A DNA stretch of 64,000 bases from Dipteronia dyeriana (GCA_032871835.1 CM065303.1:58814597-58878596), one strand, 5' to 3'; positions 34,980 through 46,923 are shown, counted from the stretch's first letter. Numbers and translations are program-made. Notes: generated by a model from the sequence alone, not told the origin.

Positions 34980-34984
34980 GACTT
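34980..34984. other. Target-site duplication GACTT (right)
   Basis: Second copy of the Tat 5-bp duplication. Confidence 0.95.
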
Positions 34985-35934
34985 AATACTGAATGACATT
35001 TAATGTGTTTCATTCAGCTGTTTTGTTTGATTTTATAAGTGCTAAAATAACTTAATGAACCATAAAAACCACCTTTTTTTTAAGTGATTTTTTTCCACTT
35101 TTCACTTAACACAAATCCAGTAGAATTAATTACAAACTTTTACTTCCAAAACTATCCTAACTAATTTTGTATATTTCCAATTCTGTTTTTGTTAAAACCC
35201 TAATCATATTAATATTTTCTTCTTCTTCTCACTGTAAAGAGCTTTAACATCAGAAAACCAAACTTCTTCAAAACAAAAACAATTTGTGACTGATTTTCCT
35301 AGCATATTTCTGTAAGAACTCATTCTTGTTTCCATAATTTGATAATTAGTTTTATTAATTTTATAAATTTTATATTACAGTTTGAGTACATTTTTTTCAC
35401 TTGTTCTAAAAATTAATTGGAGAATAGTTTTCATGATAATTTTGTTTTGAGTTTTTTTTTTTTTTGGTTTTGAGATGTTAATTTTGGAAAGAAAAAATAA
35501 TTTATATATATATGGATGAGATGCACCGCCTATGCTATTTGGGTCAAAATCAAGTAGTAGTTGATTTTCTGTTTTTATTAATATTTCTAGAGAATTTTAG
35601 AATGTATCACCATCAAATATTATGTTTATTTTCAACAAATGGAATAATGTAAGAAATATTTTTAATAACTAAATAAATTTATTTTAGAATTAATTTACAT
35701 GTTAGAGTTGTCCTTAATATATTAAAATGTAAATATATAACAAATAATAGTTAGAAGGGTATAGATGTAAAAATATTTATTTTCATATATTTATAACTTA
35801 AAAAAACAAACAACTTTTCACATATATTCAGTTTTCAGTGAAAAAAACAAACATGTTTTTCAGTTTTCAGTTTTCAGTCACTATTTAATCTTCAGTAACA
35901 TTCAGTCTTCAGACAACGAATAAAACGAGGCTTT

Positions 35935-36795
35935 AAACTCAAATTTGTCATTTTTGTTAAAATTCAAGATATTCCCTATTTAAGTCAATTTAGGAGTCCT
36001 ATTATTTGTTGGAATCAGTTTTGTTTTTCTATTTAAGCATTATTCCAAAACTTATTGTTTCTTTTGATTATCATTAATAAAAATGTTCGTTTGGAAGTTG
36101 GAACACATCCTTACCGTGGATTCGACTTTATTATTGTTTTCGTTTCGTCATCCCCACTTGCTATCATACTCAAAATACTATCACTTATAATTATCTATAA
36201 AAGTATTGAATTCATTTCTACAAATTAATAGCAAGGGGAAAATATTTTCTATATAAAGAGAGCCAATAATGTAATGCCTCCCTAGGGTTTTTTCCTTTTA
36301 TATATGAAAACAATTTTACATTTAATTGATACTGTTGTTAGTCAAAATTAGTCAAACATAATAGAAATAATGGTATTTTCGTCCTTTCAACCTATTTTAA
36401 TACAAATATTTTTAAATAAATTAAAAAAAAATAGATAGATGGACATCTATTAAAAAAGACTAAAAGTACAAAAAAAAAACGAACAAAATCAAATATATAA
36501 ATAACCTTATTTTTTATAACAGGAAATTAAAAATAGAAAACGTATTCATTTAGTTAATTTTTTAAATGAATCTGTAACCATCGATAGTCAATGGCCATAA
36601 AATTGCCTTTTGTTTTGTTTTGCATTTTTTTTAAGAGGTGTTTCCACTCCCCTTGATTTTTTTTAATAAAAAAGTTTTGTTTGATTTTCAATGGATCTTT
36701 TATTTATTTATTTTTAATGAATGAAACTCTATCATCCATCTAAAATAAGGATGGTGAGGGTTTAAATTATTTTTCTTGTATATATATATATAATC
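35935..36795. other. Intergenic AT-rich DNA, no gene seen
   Basis: No recognisable coding sequence. Homopolymer A/T runs and small (TA)n stretches only. Confidence 0.5.
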
Positions 36796-37389
36796 ATTTT
36801 CTCTTCGGTACGATATAAAGTATATCAGTATATTATATATGAACTATAGATTATGGATAAATACTGATAAGTGTGTACAGACTGGATCAAAATAATTGAA
36901 TTTAATGACCCATATATAAGATCCTTTTATATATATATAATAGAATTGTAAATAACCCATTATTATTGTTATAATGTCGAATCAAACCATTTTGGTTTGA
37001 ACAATCATCAAATAATGTTAGTTGATTGTAGATTGTTAGTTGATTGTAGATTGTTAGTCAACTTTATTTAAATATATCGAAATATGACTGTTTAAATATT
37101 TTCTCTTCGGTACGATATAAAGTATATCAGTACATTACATATGAACTATAGATTATGGATAAGTACTGACAAGTGTGTACAGACTGGATCAAAATAATTG
37201 AATTTAATGACCCATATGTAAGATCCTTTTATATATATATATATATAATAGAATTGTAAATAACCCATTATTATTATTATAATGTCGAATCAAACCATTT
37301 TGGTTTGAACAATCATCAAATAATGTTAGTTGATTGTAGATCGTTAGTCAACTTTATTTAAATATATCGAAATATGACTGTTTAAATAC
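36796..37389 (+). repeat. Tandem duplication of about 300 bp
   Basis: The block starting ATTTTCTCTTCGGTACG at 36796 is repeated head to tail from 37098 to about 37389 with only a few differences: the length of a (TA)n tract, single bases, and an 18-bp GTTAGTTGATTGTAGATT unit that is double in the first copy. The near identity means a recent event. It lies about 1.7 kb upstream of BRL2. Confidence 0.9.
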
Positions 37390-38890
37390 ATTATTATAAA
37401 CCGAATAAAAAAAGAAAATATAAAAAATATACTAATAATAATAAATTTAATTTTGTAAAGAAAATAGTAACATATATTATGAATAAAAAGTAAAATTTAT
37501 AAAATTGCAAAATTAAAAATAAAAACCAAATAACATTTAATATAAAAATATAAAAAAAGTATAGGGAAAAATAGATCGTTACCAAGATTGATTTATGCCT
37601 ATGAGTATTTCATATATATATATATATATCAATAGAATTTATTTTTATCAAATGATTTTGTTGTTAGTTATAATATGTTTTTAAATAAGGTTTTTTTTAT
37701 TAAAAGAACTTTTACATTCTAAAATAATTGTAGTATATTTTTTTCCATTATTATACTTAGTTAAATTATATAGAAAATTACTTAAAATAATCATATTTCA
37801 TTAAATTTAATTAAAATCATCTGAGGAACGGTCAATAAATAGTCTAATGGTATAGTTGTTTTTACTTATTATTGAAACCAGAGATTTGATTTGACATATT
37901 TTTTAAACATTGGGGTTACTAACAATTATCTCTTATAGACACATATATGATTCTACTTGAAGAATGTATGGAAGACTATACATACATGGTAACATGAAGG
38001 TCATGCTCATGCATCAGCCGAGCTAATAGTTTGGTTGGCATCATAACCTCTCATGCCATTAAGCAGAAGAACTCATTGACGTTGCTTTTGTTGTGGGCCG
38101 TCTCCATCTTCAATATTATTCCCCCCACAAACCCTATATATATTTCCATTTTCCACTAGGTAACATCACTAAACTCATGCCCCAATACAACTGTATCTTT
38201 GATTCCTCTTCAAATTACAGCATACGGGGCCCACGCCCGTTTCTTCTTTTTCTTTGTTAGGGATCAAAATCATTTATTTGAAGATTTGGCATTTGATCAA
38301 TCTCAAAGTAACACAAGGATGTAGAAAATGGAGAATCTAATAAAAACGATTTTTTATCCAAGACATAATTAGTTGGCTGGACTTGTATGTTTTAATGATT
38401 TTTATTTATATATATAATTCCTTAAAAAAATAAAAATAAAAATAAAATCATACCCTTCTAAACATAAACACAGTGGAAAACATAATTGAATTAAATACTG
38501 ATAATTGTGGAAATGTTAAAAGTGTAGTACACTGTATCTGAATGACCGAATCTTGTATCATCACATTTGTAGCAAAAGAAACATTCTTTCACGCTCACTG
38601 ACAGACAGTGAGTGAGTGACTCTCGGTCTCGGATCAAACACAACAAAGTCCAATTTATATATTTTTCCTCTCTCTTAAAAGCAGCCGATGCCGATTCTTA
38701 GATATACTTTGTCTGTGGGTCCCATCCCATTTTGACCAAAAGTCAAATCATTTCTCTCTTTCTTAGTACTACAAAAAATATGTAACAAGTGTATACAACG
38801 AAGTACAGAGAGACACTTTAACACACACAGACACCCAAATTCTCCTTTTCTTTTTCTTTTTCTTCTCACGTTCAATTCCCTCCTTTTTTT
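37390..38890 (+). promoter_or_regulatory. Upstream intergenic region of BRL2
   Basis: No coding sequence is seen. Two regions with promoter-like composition stand out: 38100-38220 (CCCTATATATATTTCC) and 38560-38960. The open frame at 38675-38875 (minus) is not supported by any motif. Confidence 0.45.
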
Positions 38891-38896
38891 CTATTT

Positions 38897-38904
38897 TATA
38901 AAAA
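38897..38904 (+). promoter_or_regulatory. BRL2: TATA box of BRL2
   Basis: TATAAAAA about 200 bases before the start codon. It would place transcription start near 38925-38935, giving a leader of about 170 nt. Confidence 0.45.
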
Positions 38905-38951
38905 CATTTTAAAAGAAAGCATTTTCTTTTTCTAAAGCTTCCTAGCTACTC

Positions 38952-39018
38952 ATGCTTTGCAACACACCAACAACAAATTCTCATCATATTCACCACTCTC
39001 TCTCTCTCTCACTACTCA

Positions 39019-39061
<43 letters not shown>

Positions 39062-39089
39062 CTATTCTCGATCAAGTTGCAAAACTTGA
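38952..39089 (+). promoter_or_regulatory. Upstream ORF in the BRL2 leader, containing a CT microsatellite
   Basis: An ATG at 38952 in a weak context opens a 45-codon frame that ends at TGA 39087-39089, nine bases before the BRL2 ATG. Most of it is Leu-Ser encoded by (CT)n runs (38997-39010 and 39023-39059). If the TATA box at 38897 is used, this uORF is in the mRNA. Its frame depends on the repeat length. Confidence 0.45.
39023..39059 (+). repeat. (CT)n microsatellite in the BRL2 leader
   Basis: An unbroken run of CT dinucleotides. CT/GA runs are frequent in plant leaders and promoters and are bound by GAGA-binding (BBR/BPC) proteins. Confidence 0.9.
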
Positions 39090-39098
39090 TTCTTTTCA

Positions 39099-42000
39099 AT
39101 GGAGAGCAGCAACCCAGTTCAGCTTTTCCTGCTTGCACTTGTTTTCATGGTGTATGTTTCGGTTTGCGCAACCGAACAAGGCAGTGTTCCATCACTCAAA
39201 ACTGATGCAGAGGCTCTTCTGATTTTCAAGAAGATGATTCAAAAGGACCCAAATGGAGTTTTGTCAAATTGGAAAAGCAATAGAAATCCATGCAGCTGGT
39301 TTGGAGTCACATGCTCTCTAAGAAGAGCCACTCAACTTGATCTTACTGGGAGTAATCTTGTTGGAACTATCTCTTTTGAATCTTTGTCTTCTCTAGATAT
39401 GTTATCTGTTTTAAGATTGTCTTCCAATTCATTTACTCCAAATTCAACTTCTCTGCTTCAACTTCCATATGCCCTGAAACAGCTTGAATTGTCCTCTGTT
39501 GGACTTGTAGGTCTTGTCCCTGATATGTTTTTCTCAAAACGTCCAAATCTTGTCTATGTAAATGCTTCTCATAACAATTTGACAGGCTCTTTACCTGACA
39601 ATCTTTTATCAGGTTCTGATAAATTGCAGGTTTTTGATTTATCTTACAACAACTTAACAGGATCCATTTCAGGTTTGATTATTGATGAGAATTCTTGCAA
39701 TTCCTTGTTGCAACTTGATCTATCCCAGAACCATTTGACGGGTTCTATTCCTTTTTCGCTTTCCAATTGCACGAATCTCAAACTATTGAATTTAGCAATC
39801 AATCAGCTTACAGGGGAGATCCCAAAAACTGTTGGTGGGCTAAATAGTTTACAGAAATTGGATCTCTCTCATAATCACATCACTGGTTGGATCCCATCTG
39901 AGTTGGGAAATGCTTGTGACTCTCTTCTAGAGCTTAAGCTTTCTAATAACAACATTACTGGTTCAATTCCTGTCAACTTCTCAACATGTTCTTGGTTGCA
40001 ACTTGTTGATTTGTCCAACAATAATATATCAGGTCCTTTTCCAGATTCAATCCTTGGAAATCTTGGCTCATTGGAGGTCTTGTTGTTGAGTAACAACATC
40101 ATGTCTGGATCACTTCCCTCTTCCATTTCATCGTGCAAAAGTCTACGAATTGTCGATTTCAGTTCTAACAGGCTCTCCGGAATCATCCCACCTGACATAT
40201 GTCCAGGAGCTGCCTCGCTCGAGGAGCTGAGATTACCAGATAATCTCATTGCAGGAGAAATTCCATCTCAGTTGTCACAATGTTCTAAGCTAAAAACAAT
40301 TGATTTTAGCTTGAATTATCTGAATGGCTCCATTCCTGAAGACCTTGGGATGCTCGAGAATCTTGAGCAGCTGATTGCATGGTTCAATGGCTTGGAAGGT
40401 AAAATCCCACCACAGTTGGGTAAATGCAAGAACCTAAAGGATCTTATTCTCAACAACAATCACATCAGTGGAGAAATCCCAGTTGAGTTATTCAATTGCA
40501 GTAATCTTGAATGGATATCTCTCACAAGCAATGAAATCACCGGAGAAATCCCACCAGAATTTGGACTTTTGTCAAGGCTAGCTGTTTTGCAGCTTGCAAA
40601 TAACAGTTTAAGTGGTGAGATTCCAGGACAGCTAGAAAACTGCAGCAGTTTGGTTTGGTTGGACTTGAACAGCAACAAGCTCACCGGAGAAATCCCTCCT
40701 CGTATCGGACGACAGCTTGGGGCTAAGGCGTTGAGTGGAATTCTCTTTGGCAACACTCTGGTGTTTGTAAGGAATGTTGGCAATTCCTGTAAAGGAGTTG
40801 GAGGTTTGTTAGAATTCGCGGGAATCCGCCCTGAAAGATTGTTGCAAATACCCACATTGAAAAGTTGTGATTTCACCAGAATGTATTCTGGAGCAGTACT
40901 GAGTCTCTTTACACAGTACCAAACTTTGGAGTACCTAGACCTGTCTTACAATGAGCTTCGCGGGAAGATCCCAGATGAAATTGGTGAGATGATTGCTTTG
41001 CAAGTTCTTGAATTAGCTCATAACCAGCTATCTGGGGAAATTCCTTCGTCGCTTGGTCAGCTCAGAAATTTAGGTGTGTTTGATGCATCACATAACAGAT
41101 TGCAGGGTCAAATTCCAGAGTCCTTCTCCAACCTATCTTTTCTAGTGCAAATTGATCTGTCAAACAATGAATTAACAGGGCCAATTCCACAAAGGGGACA
41201 ACTTAGTACACTTCCAGCTACTCAATATGCCAATAATCCTGGACTTTGTGGGGTTCCATTACCTGAATGTCATAATGGTAATAATCAACCACCAGTAACT
41301 CCAGGTGATGGTTACAAAAAAGGTCGAAAACTGGCTGCAGCGACATGGGCTAATAGCATTGTCATGGGGGTCCTCATTTCCATTGCTTCCATATGCATTT
41401 TGATTGTGTGGGCAATTGCAATGCGTGCGAGGCATAAGGAAGCCGAGGAGGTCAAGATGCTAAATAGCTTGCAAGCCTCTCATGCAGCCACAACATGGAA
41501 GATTGACAAAGAGAAAGAGCCACTGAGTATCAATGTGGCAACATTTCAAAGGCAGCTTAGAAAACTCAAGTTCTCACAACTTATTGAAGCAACCAATGGT
41601 TTCTCTGCAGCAAGTCTTATTGGGTGTGGAGGGTTTGGAGAAGTGTTTAAGGCCACGTTGAAAGACGGATCAAGTGTTGCGATCAAGAAGCTCATTCGAT
41701 TGAGCTGCCAGGGAGATAGAGAATTCATGGCTGAAATGGAAACTCTAGGGAAAATCAAGCATAGGAATCTAGTTCCTTTGTTGGGTTATTGCAAAATCGG
41801 TGAGGAAAGGCTTCTTGTTTATGAATTCATGGAATATGGAAGTCTAGATGAAGTGCTCCACGGAAAAACAAAGGCACGAGACCAAAAGATTCTGACTTGG
41901 GAGGAAAGGAAAAAGATCGGTAGAGGTGCTGCGAAAGGACTCTGTTTCCTTCACCACAATTGCATACCACACATTATACATAGAGACATGAAGTCAAGCA

Positions 42001-42497
42001 ATGTGTTACTAGACCAAGACATGGAAGCAAGGGTCTCTGATTTTGGAATGGCAAGGCTCATAAGTGCATTAGACACTCACATTAGTGTAAGCACCCTCGC
42101 GGGCACACCTGGTTATGTCCCTCCAGAGTATTACCAAAGCTTCCGTTGCACTGCAAAAGGCGATGTGTATTCATTTGGGGTCGTACTCTTGGAACTCTTG
42201 ACCGGAAAACGCCCAACCGATAAGGATGATTTTGGGGACACTAACTTGGTGGGGTGGGTGAAAATGAAGGTGAGAGAAGGGAAACAAATGGAGGTGATAG
42301 ACGCAGATTTGCTTTTGGTGACTAAAGGAACCGATGAAGCTGAAGCTGAAGAAGTTAAAGAAATGGTGAGGTACTTGGAGATAACAATGCAGTGTGTGGA
42401 TGATTTCCCATCCAAGAGGCCAAACATGTTGCAGGTTGTGGCCATGTTAAGAGAATTGATGCCTGGATCAGGCATTGGATCCAGCAACAGTGGTTGA
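39099..42497 (+). CDS. BRL2: BRI1-like LRR receptor kinase, BRL2/VH1 orthologue (1132 aa)
   Basis: Single-exon receptor kinase of the plasma membrane. A signal peptide covers residues 1-24. The N-cap Cys pair is C65/C72 in '[10 protein letters not shown]'. About two dozen leucine-rich repeats follow, broken at about 550-610 by the island domain '[30 protein letters not shown]', typical of the BRI1 family. The C-cap is '[12 protein letters not shown]' and the membrane helix about 754-776. The Ser/Thr kinase has a glycine loop G842-x-G844-x2-G847, K863, H961-R962-D963 and D981-F-G, an RD-type active site with all key residues. Length and sequence match Arabidopsis BRL2/VH1, which acts in vascular patterning and, unlike BRI1, is not regarded as a brassinosteroid receptor. 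The start is the first ATG leading into the signal peptide. No damage is seen. Confidence 0.97.
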   Translation: MESSNPVQLFLLALVFMVYVSVCATEQGSVPSLKTDAEALLIFKKMIQKDPNGVLSNWKSNRNPCSWFGVTCSLRRATQLDLTGSNLVGTISFESLSSLDMLSVLRLSSNSFTPNSTSLLQLPYALKQLELSSVGLVGLVPDMFFSKRPNLVYVNASHNNLTGSLPDNLLSGSDKLQVFDLSYNNLTGSISGLIIDENSCNSLLQLDLSQNHLTGSIPFSLSNCTNLKLLNLAINQLTGEIPKTVGGLNSLQKLDLSHNHITGWIPSELGNACDSLLELKLSNNNITGSIPVNFSTCSWLQLVDLSNNNISGPFPDSILGNLGSLEVLLLSNNIMSGSLPSSISSCKSLRIVDFSSNRLSGIIPPDICPGAASLEELRLPDNLIAGEIPSQLSQCSKLKTIDFSLNYLNGSIPEDLGMLENLEQLIAWFNGLEGKIPPQLGKCKNLKDLILNNNHISGEIPVELFNCSNLEWISLTSNEITGEIPPEFGLLSRLAVLQLANNSLSGEIPGQLENCSSLVWLDLNSNKLTGEIPPRIGRQLGAKALSGILFGNTLVFVRNVGNSCKGVGGLLEFAGIRPERLLQIPTLKSCDFTRMYSGAVLSLFTQYQTLEYLDLSYNELRGKIPDEIGEMIALQVLELAHNQLSGEIPSSLGQLRNLGVFDASHNRLQGQIPESFSNLSFLVQIDLSNNELTGPIPQRGQLSTLPATQYANNPGLCGVPLPECHNGNNQPPVTPGDGYKKGRKLAAATWANSIVMGVLISIASICILIVWAIAMRARHKEAEEVKMLNSLQASHAATTWKIDKEKEPLSINVATFQRQLRKLKFSQLIEATNGFSAASLIGCGGFGEVFKATLKDGSSVAIKKLIRLSCQGDREFMAEMETLGKIKHRNLVPLLGYCKIGEERLLVYEFMEYGSLDEVLHGKTKARDQKILTWEERKKIGRGAAKGLCFLHHNCIPHIIHRDMKSSNVLLDQDMEARVSDFGMARLISALDTHISVSTLAGTPGYVPPEYYQSFRCTAKGDVYSFGVVLLELLTGKRPTDKDDFGDTNLVGWVKMKVREGKQMEVIDADLLLVTKGTDEAEAEEVKEMVRYLEITMQCVDDFPSKRPNMLQVVAMLRELMPGSGIGSSNSG

Positions 42498-42695
42498 AAA
42501 ATGTTCTTGTTTAGTGTAAGAAAGAAAATGTTTGTAAGATTTGTTGTTAAGTATTTATTTAGAGTTTGTTTTGTATCTATTTAAATTTGCAAGTTTTTGT
42601 TTGATCTTTCTTCACTTCACTTGTTTCCTTTGATAAATGATATTACTATTTACTACTGACTAACAGTGCTGATTGTGTAGAGTTTTGTACATGTA

Positions 42696-42701
42696 AATAA
42701 A
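42696..42701 (+). terminator. BRL2: Poly(A) signal of BRL2
   Basis: AATAAA about 200 bases after the stop codon, preceded by T-rich and TTGT-rich sequence as in plant 3' ends. Confidence 0.6.
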
Positions 42702-42730
42702 GGGTTGAGAAGCCTTTACATTGAGGTCAT

Positions 42731-43483
42731 GCTTAAGGATCGGAGTTGAATAACATCTTCGAATAGTCTTGTTAAATAACAAGAAAATGATTTCGAGCAC
42801 GCAATTAAATTTTACCAGATATCATGAAAGTAACTCTTGTCTATACACTGGGTCTAAGTCTAGACTCTAGATGCACTGCAGCACCGTTAGATTACTACAG
42901 TATTTCTACCACGCAAATTTGAGTTTTATTTACATGTAGCAACTCTAACTTCTCATATCAAGAATTCAAGATAGAAGATAGACGAGTAGTGACATCCAAC
43001 TCGATTATACATTTGAGTAAACAAAGAATATGTCAGTATGTGTGACATGTACAGAAAATAACAATTAAAGAAAATGAAAAGTATAATATATTTGTAAATG
43101 CTATTTGAGTCACAATCTAGAAGGTGGAATATCAAAAAAAAAAAAAAGACGATTATTGTTAAGTTTATTATTTTAAATTTTTTGCCATTGATTTGTTTTA
43201 ATCATATTTAGGGAAGTGTTAACATATGTTCTAAGAGTTCGGATTAAAAACATAACAATTACATAAAAGGAATTGTCTTGTTTCAAGAAATGTAGTGATT
43301 AAATGCATTATCTAATTTTCTTTTATAGTAATTATTATGTTTTTAACATATTTATATTTAATTTTTATAAATATTTTTTGGATATCGGTATTCATACTCA
43401 TAAAACTAATTAGTATACCAATATTTTATTAAAAAATTAATTATAAAAATATCTCAATAGAAATTGTAAGAATATGGGGTTTT
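42731..43483. other. Intergenic DNA downstream of BRL2
   Basis: AT-rich with no gene seen. A 16-base A run lies near 43133-43147. The short minus-strand frame at 42953-43135 has no recognisable motif. Confidence 0.5.
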
Positions 43484-44504
43484 GACACTCTTTTGATTTG
43501 GTGTTGCATGAGTGGAACAACTTTAATAACATAAGTTTTAAAGACACTAAAGTAAATAGACTTCAAAAAATACTCTTATTTTACATATATATATTTTCAT
43601 TTACTTTTCAGTTTTTTTTTTTTTTTTTTTTATCTTCTTCATCGACTTACATTGGAGGTCTGTTAAACAGACCTCAATTGGAGGTTCAAATCGACCTCCA
43701 ATGGGGGTCGAAGTCGACCTCCAATGGAGGTTGAAGTCGTTAGACCTCCATTGGAAGTGTATTCGACCTCCATTTGGAAATATTTTTTTATGTCCAATAA
43801 GTCTCGCTTTTTTTTGAAACTTTTCAGGTATTTCCGAGACTTTTTAGGTAATTTTAGAGATTTTTAAGGTATTTTCGAGACTTTTCATCTTTTTTTGAGA
43901 CTTTTCATGTATCCTCAAGACTTTTAGGTAATTTTCGAGACTTTTCATATATTTTTCGTGACTTTTCATATTTTTTCCGAGACTTTTCATGTATTTTCGA
44001 TATTTTTTAGGTAATTTTTGAGACTATCATATTTTTTAGGTCATTTTTGAGACTTTCATATTTTTTTTCAAGAATTCTCAAGTATTTTTCATATATTTTT
44101 TAGACTTTTCAGGTAATTTTCGAGACTTTCCAGGTAGTTTTCGAGACTTTCTAGGTATTTTTTAGACTTTTCAAATAGTTTTCTAGACTTTTTGATAATT
44201 TTCGAGACTTTCTGAGTAAAAATGAAATTTTGGTAATTTTCGAGACTTTTTGAACAAAAATGAAAATTTCCAAATTTTGTTTATTCATCATCTTCCTTGA
44301 AACCACCATTGGAGTTCGATTTTGACCTCCATTGAAGGTCGATTCGACCTCTAATGGAGGTGAAACAATGTTCAACCTCCATTGATGGAGGTCTTCTAAT
44401 GATGAAGGATTTTGAAAAAAAAAAAAGAAGTGAAAATGGTTGGGTGTCATTTAAACTCAATTTATTAAAAGAGTGATAGTCCGTAGATACCACCTCAAAA
44501 ATGT
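43484..44504. mobile_element. Long-TIR, Mutator-like non-autonomous element, copy 1 (about 1.0 kb)
   Basis: The left end has 'AACTTTAATAACATAAGTTTTAAAGACAC'. The reverse complement of the right end (44441-44504) has 'CTCTTTTAATAAATTGAGTTTAAATGACAC'. They pair over roughly 60 bases. The interior has two clusters of GACCTCCAATGGAGGTCGA palindromic words (43650-43770; 44310-44395). Between them lies a run of degenerate TTTTCGAGACTTTTCAGGTA repeats. No ORF is convincing and no clean 9-bp duplication was found. A related element lies at 45271-46923. Confidence 0.5.
43800..44260 (+). repeat. Degenerate short-repeat tract (CGAGACTTTT)
   Basis: About 20 imperfect copies of a word of roughly 20-25 bases centred on CGAGACTTTTCAGGTAATTT. 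It is part of the interior of the long-TIR element. Confidence 0.7.
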
Positions 44505-45270
44505 GTTATTTAATTTTCGAATTCATAGAAATTTATAAATGAAGGTAAATAACTTTACTTAGAAATAACAAACACTATGTACACTCATTAATTACATCTA
44601 CATTTTATTAAAAAAACTTATGATAAACCCTAATTAAACTTTAATTTTATTTCAAGTATCAAACTTTCTCATCATCATATGATTATCATATAATAAAGCA
44701 ATGAAAAACGATTTTTTTCTTATAGAGTTAGGTATTATTTTTTTTATCATTTCTTTTATGTCTAGTTATGAATTAAACTCAGTCATTAAAAAATATACAT
44801 ATATTTTTAAAGATAGTTATAGATATCATTGTGTTTTTTTTTAAAGATAGATTTAGATATTAATAAAGGCTTTTTTAAGATAGTTGTATATATAAGATAA
44901 TTTCAAATTGAAAATCTTTCCCCATACAATCTAGTTTTACATCTTCACTTTTGTAAGGATCCTACATTCAAGACATTTTCAAAACTGAATTGGACCTTCA
45001 TTTGAAGAAGATTAGATTTAAAAAATAATATGATTTTTTTATATATAAAATCAGTGTGTTTATAATTTAAGAGGGTTTATAAATAAAATATATTAAAAAA
45101 AAATATTCATTTCAATAAGTGTACTATTTGCATTATGATGAGTATTTATAGTAATATTTATTTTTTAAAATTTTAGATATGGATACACTTATAAAATTGA
45201 GTGTACTTAGTTTTATGGGTGACAATATCCACATCCATATTTTTTTTGAAAGGCAAACAACCATTTTAAC
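44505..45270. other. Intergenic AT-rich DNA between two related elements
   Basis: No gene or repeat structure recognised. Confidence 0.4.
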
Positions 45271-46923
45271 CATATTTTTAAAGTGGAAATGGTGTGTTGC
45301 AGTGATGCCACCGCTTTAATAACTTAAGTTTAAAAAACACCTATTACGATGAACTACCAAAATTGCCCTTAAATAATCTATTTTTTATTCTCATTGTGCT
45401 TCCATCTATACTTTGAAAATGATAACTCCTCTCTTTCTCTCTCTAAAATAGTTGTCTGAAAATCGATCTACAACTCCTCTCTCTCTCCTAAAAAACTTGT
45501 CTCTCTCCAGATTCTGCACAAGAAGATAACATATATTTATGATTTTCGTTTATATATTTTTATATATTTTTGTGTGGTTTAACAATGTCTACATTCGCTA
45601 TGATTTGTTGTCTCAGTCTTTATATGAATATATATAAACATTTAGTCTTCAGATTCTGTCCGAAACTCTTTTGAAATACTCCGAACTTTTTTGATAAGTG
45701 TCCAAGCTTTTTTTTATATGATTCCGAGCTTTTTTCTTTACTCCTCCAAGTATTTTTTATTTGTCTTCGAGCTTTTTTGATAAGTTAACGCCTGAGATTT
45801 TTTTAAAAGTGTCTAATCATTTATTAAATGTTTCTAAGATTTTTTTATATGTCTACGAGATTTTTTGATATGGTCCAAAAACTTTTATAACCCTTGGTAA
45901 AAAGCTCGAACCTAGTAAAAAAAAGTTCAGGCACTTGACAAAAAAACTCGAACCCATTAAAAATAGCTCGGGCACTTGGTAAAAAAGCTTGAACCCTTAC
46001 AAAAAAAGCTTGAGTTTTTTTTAATGGGTTCGAGTTTTTTTGCCAAAGGTTAGAATTTTTTTTGAACCATATAAAAAAAGCTCGGAGACATATAAAAAAG
46101 CTCAAACCCAGTAAAAATAAAAAAACTCGAGCACTTGACAAAAAAACTCGAACCCATTAAAAAAAAGATCAAGTTTTTTTTATAAGGGTTCGAGTTTTTT
46201 TGCCAAGTGTCCGAGTTTTTTTTGTAATGGTTTGAACTTTTTTACCAAGTGCCTGAGTTTTTTTTACTGGGTTCGATTTTTTTTGTCAAGGGTTAGAATT
46301 TTTTTTGGACCATATCAAAAAAGTTGTGAGATATAAAAAAAAAACTCGGGCACTTGGTAAAAAAGTTCGAATCCAGTAAAAAAAAGGCTAGGGCGCTTAG
46401 TAAAAAAGCTCGAACCCAGTAAAAAAAAACTCGGGCATTTGGTAAAAAAGCTCGAACCCATTAAAAAAAAGTTCGAGTTTTTTTGGTAAGGTTTCGAGCT
46501 TTTTTTCCAATTGCTAGAGCTTTTTTTCCAATTGCTAGAGCTTTTTTTTACTGGGTTCGAGCCTTTTTGTCAAGGCTCAGAGCTTTCTTTTTTTACTGGG
46601 TTTGAGCCTTTTAGTCAAGGCTCCGAGCTTTTTAGTAAAAGTTCCGAGACCTTTACTTGTAAAAGTCTCTAAGCCTTTTATAATTACATTTCGAGCCCCG
46701 AATGTATCTACGTAGCGCCACGTCGTCTCCGTTCGAGTTATTATCTGGGTTTCAATGAGATTTTCGCTCGTTACTTCATAACTCTGTCACTGTAAAATGA
46801 ATGAAAGAAATCTGATGTGGAACAACTATTGAGGGTATTTTTATCCGTTCACCATAATAAGTGTCTTTTAAATATAAATTATTAAAGCAGTGACAGTGTT
46901 GAAATGTCACCTTCAAAAAATGT
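45271..46923. mobile_element. Long-TIR, Mutator-like non-autonomous element, copy 2 (about 1.65 kb)
   Basis: Inverted repeats of over 100 bases. On the left 'GCTTTAATAACTTAAGTTTAAAAAACACCTATTACGATGAAC'-type sequence (45313-45353) pairs with the reverse complement of 46847-46900. The TIR core matches copy 1. The interior (45650-46680) is filled with words such as AAAAAAGCTCGAACCC and CTCGGGCACTTGGTAAAA in both orientations. No protein gene is supported; the frame at 45845-46141 is repeat-derived. No clear target duplication was found. Confidence 0.55.
45880..46640. repeat. Degenerate repeat tract (AGCTCGAACCC / CTCGGGCACTTGG)
   Basis: Alternating imperfect copies of two words of about 25 bases, first in one orientation, then (46010-46310), then again inverted. 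A transcript could fold into many short hairpins. Confidence 0.7.

Larger units (their letters stand above)
19138..35931. mobile_element. Small TIR element split by the Tat retrotransposon
   Basis: The left fragment (19138-19160) plus the sequence after 34984 reads GACCCTATTTTATTTTTTGA then CTTAATACTGAATGACATTT. The reverse complement of the right end (35931) reads GCCTCGTTTTATTCGTTGTC then TGAAGACTGAATGTTACTGA. These pair as inverted repeats once the Tat element and one GACTT are left out. Without the insertion the element is about 970 bp. Flanks TTA (19135-19137) and TTT (35932-35934) would fit a mutated 3-bp duplication, so the superfamily is uncertain. The interior (34985-35931) has no gene. 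Confidence 0.5.

Noticed and set aside
36796..37389. Tandem 300-bp copies as a pair of LTRs
   Set aside because: The copies are directly adjacent, lack TG...CA ends and have no flanking duplication.
39875..42487. Minus-strand open frames inside BRL2
   Set aside because: They mirror the codon pattern of the receptor kinase and have no motif of their own.
45845..46141. Phe-rich minus-strand frame of 98 codons
   Set aside because: A reading of the degenerate repeat tract of the long-TIR element.
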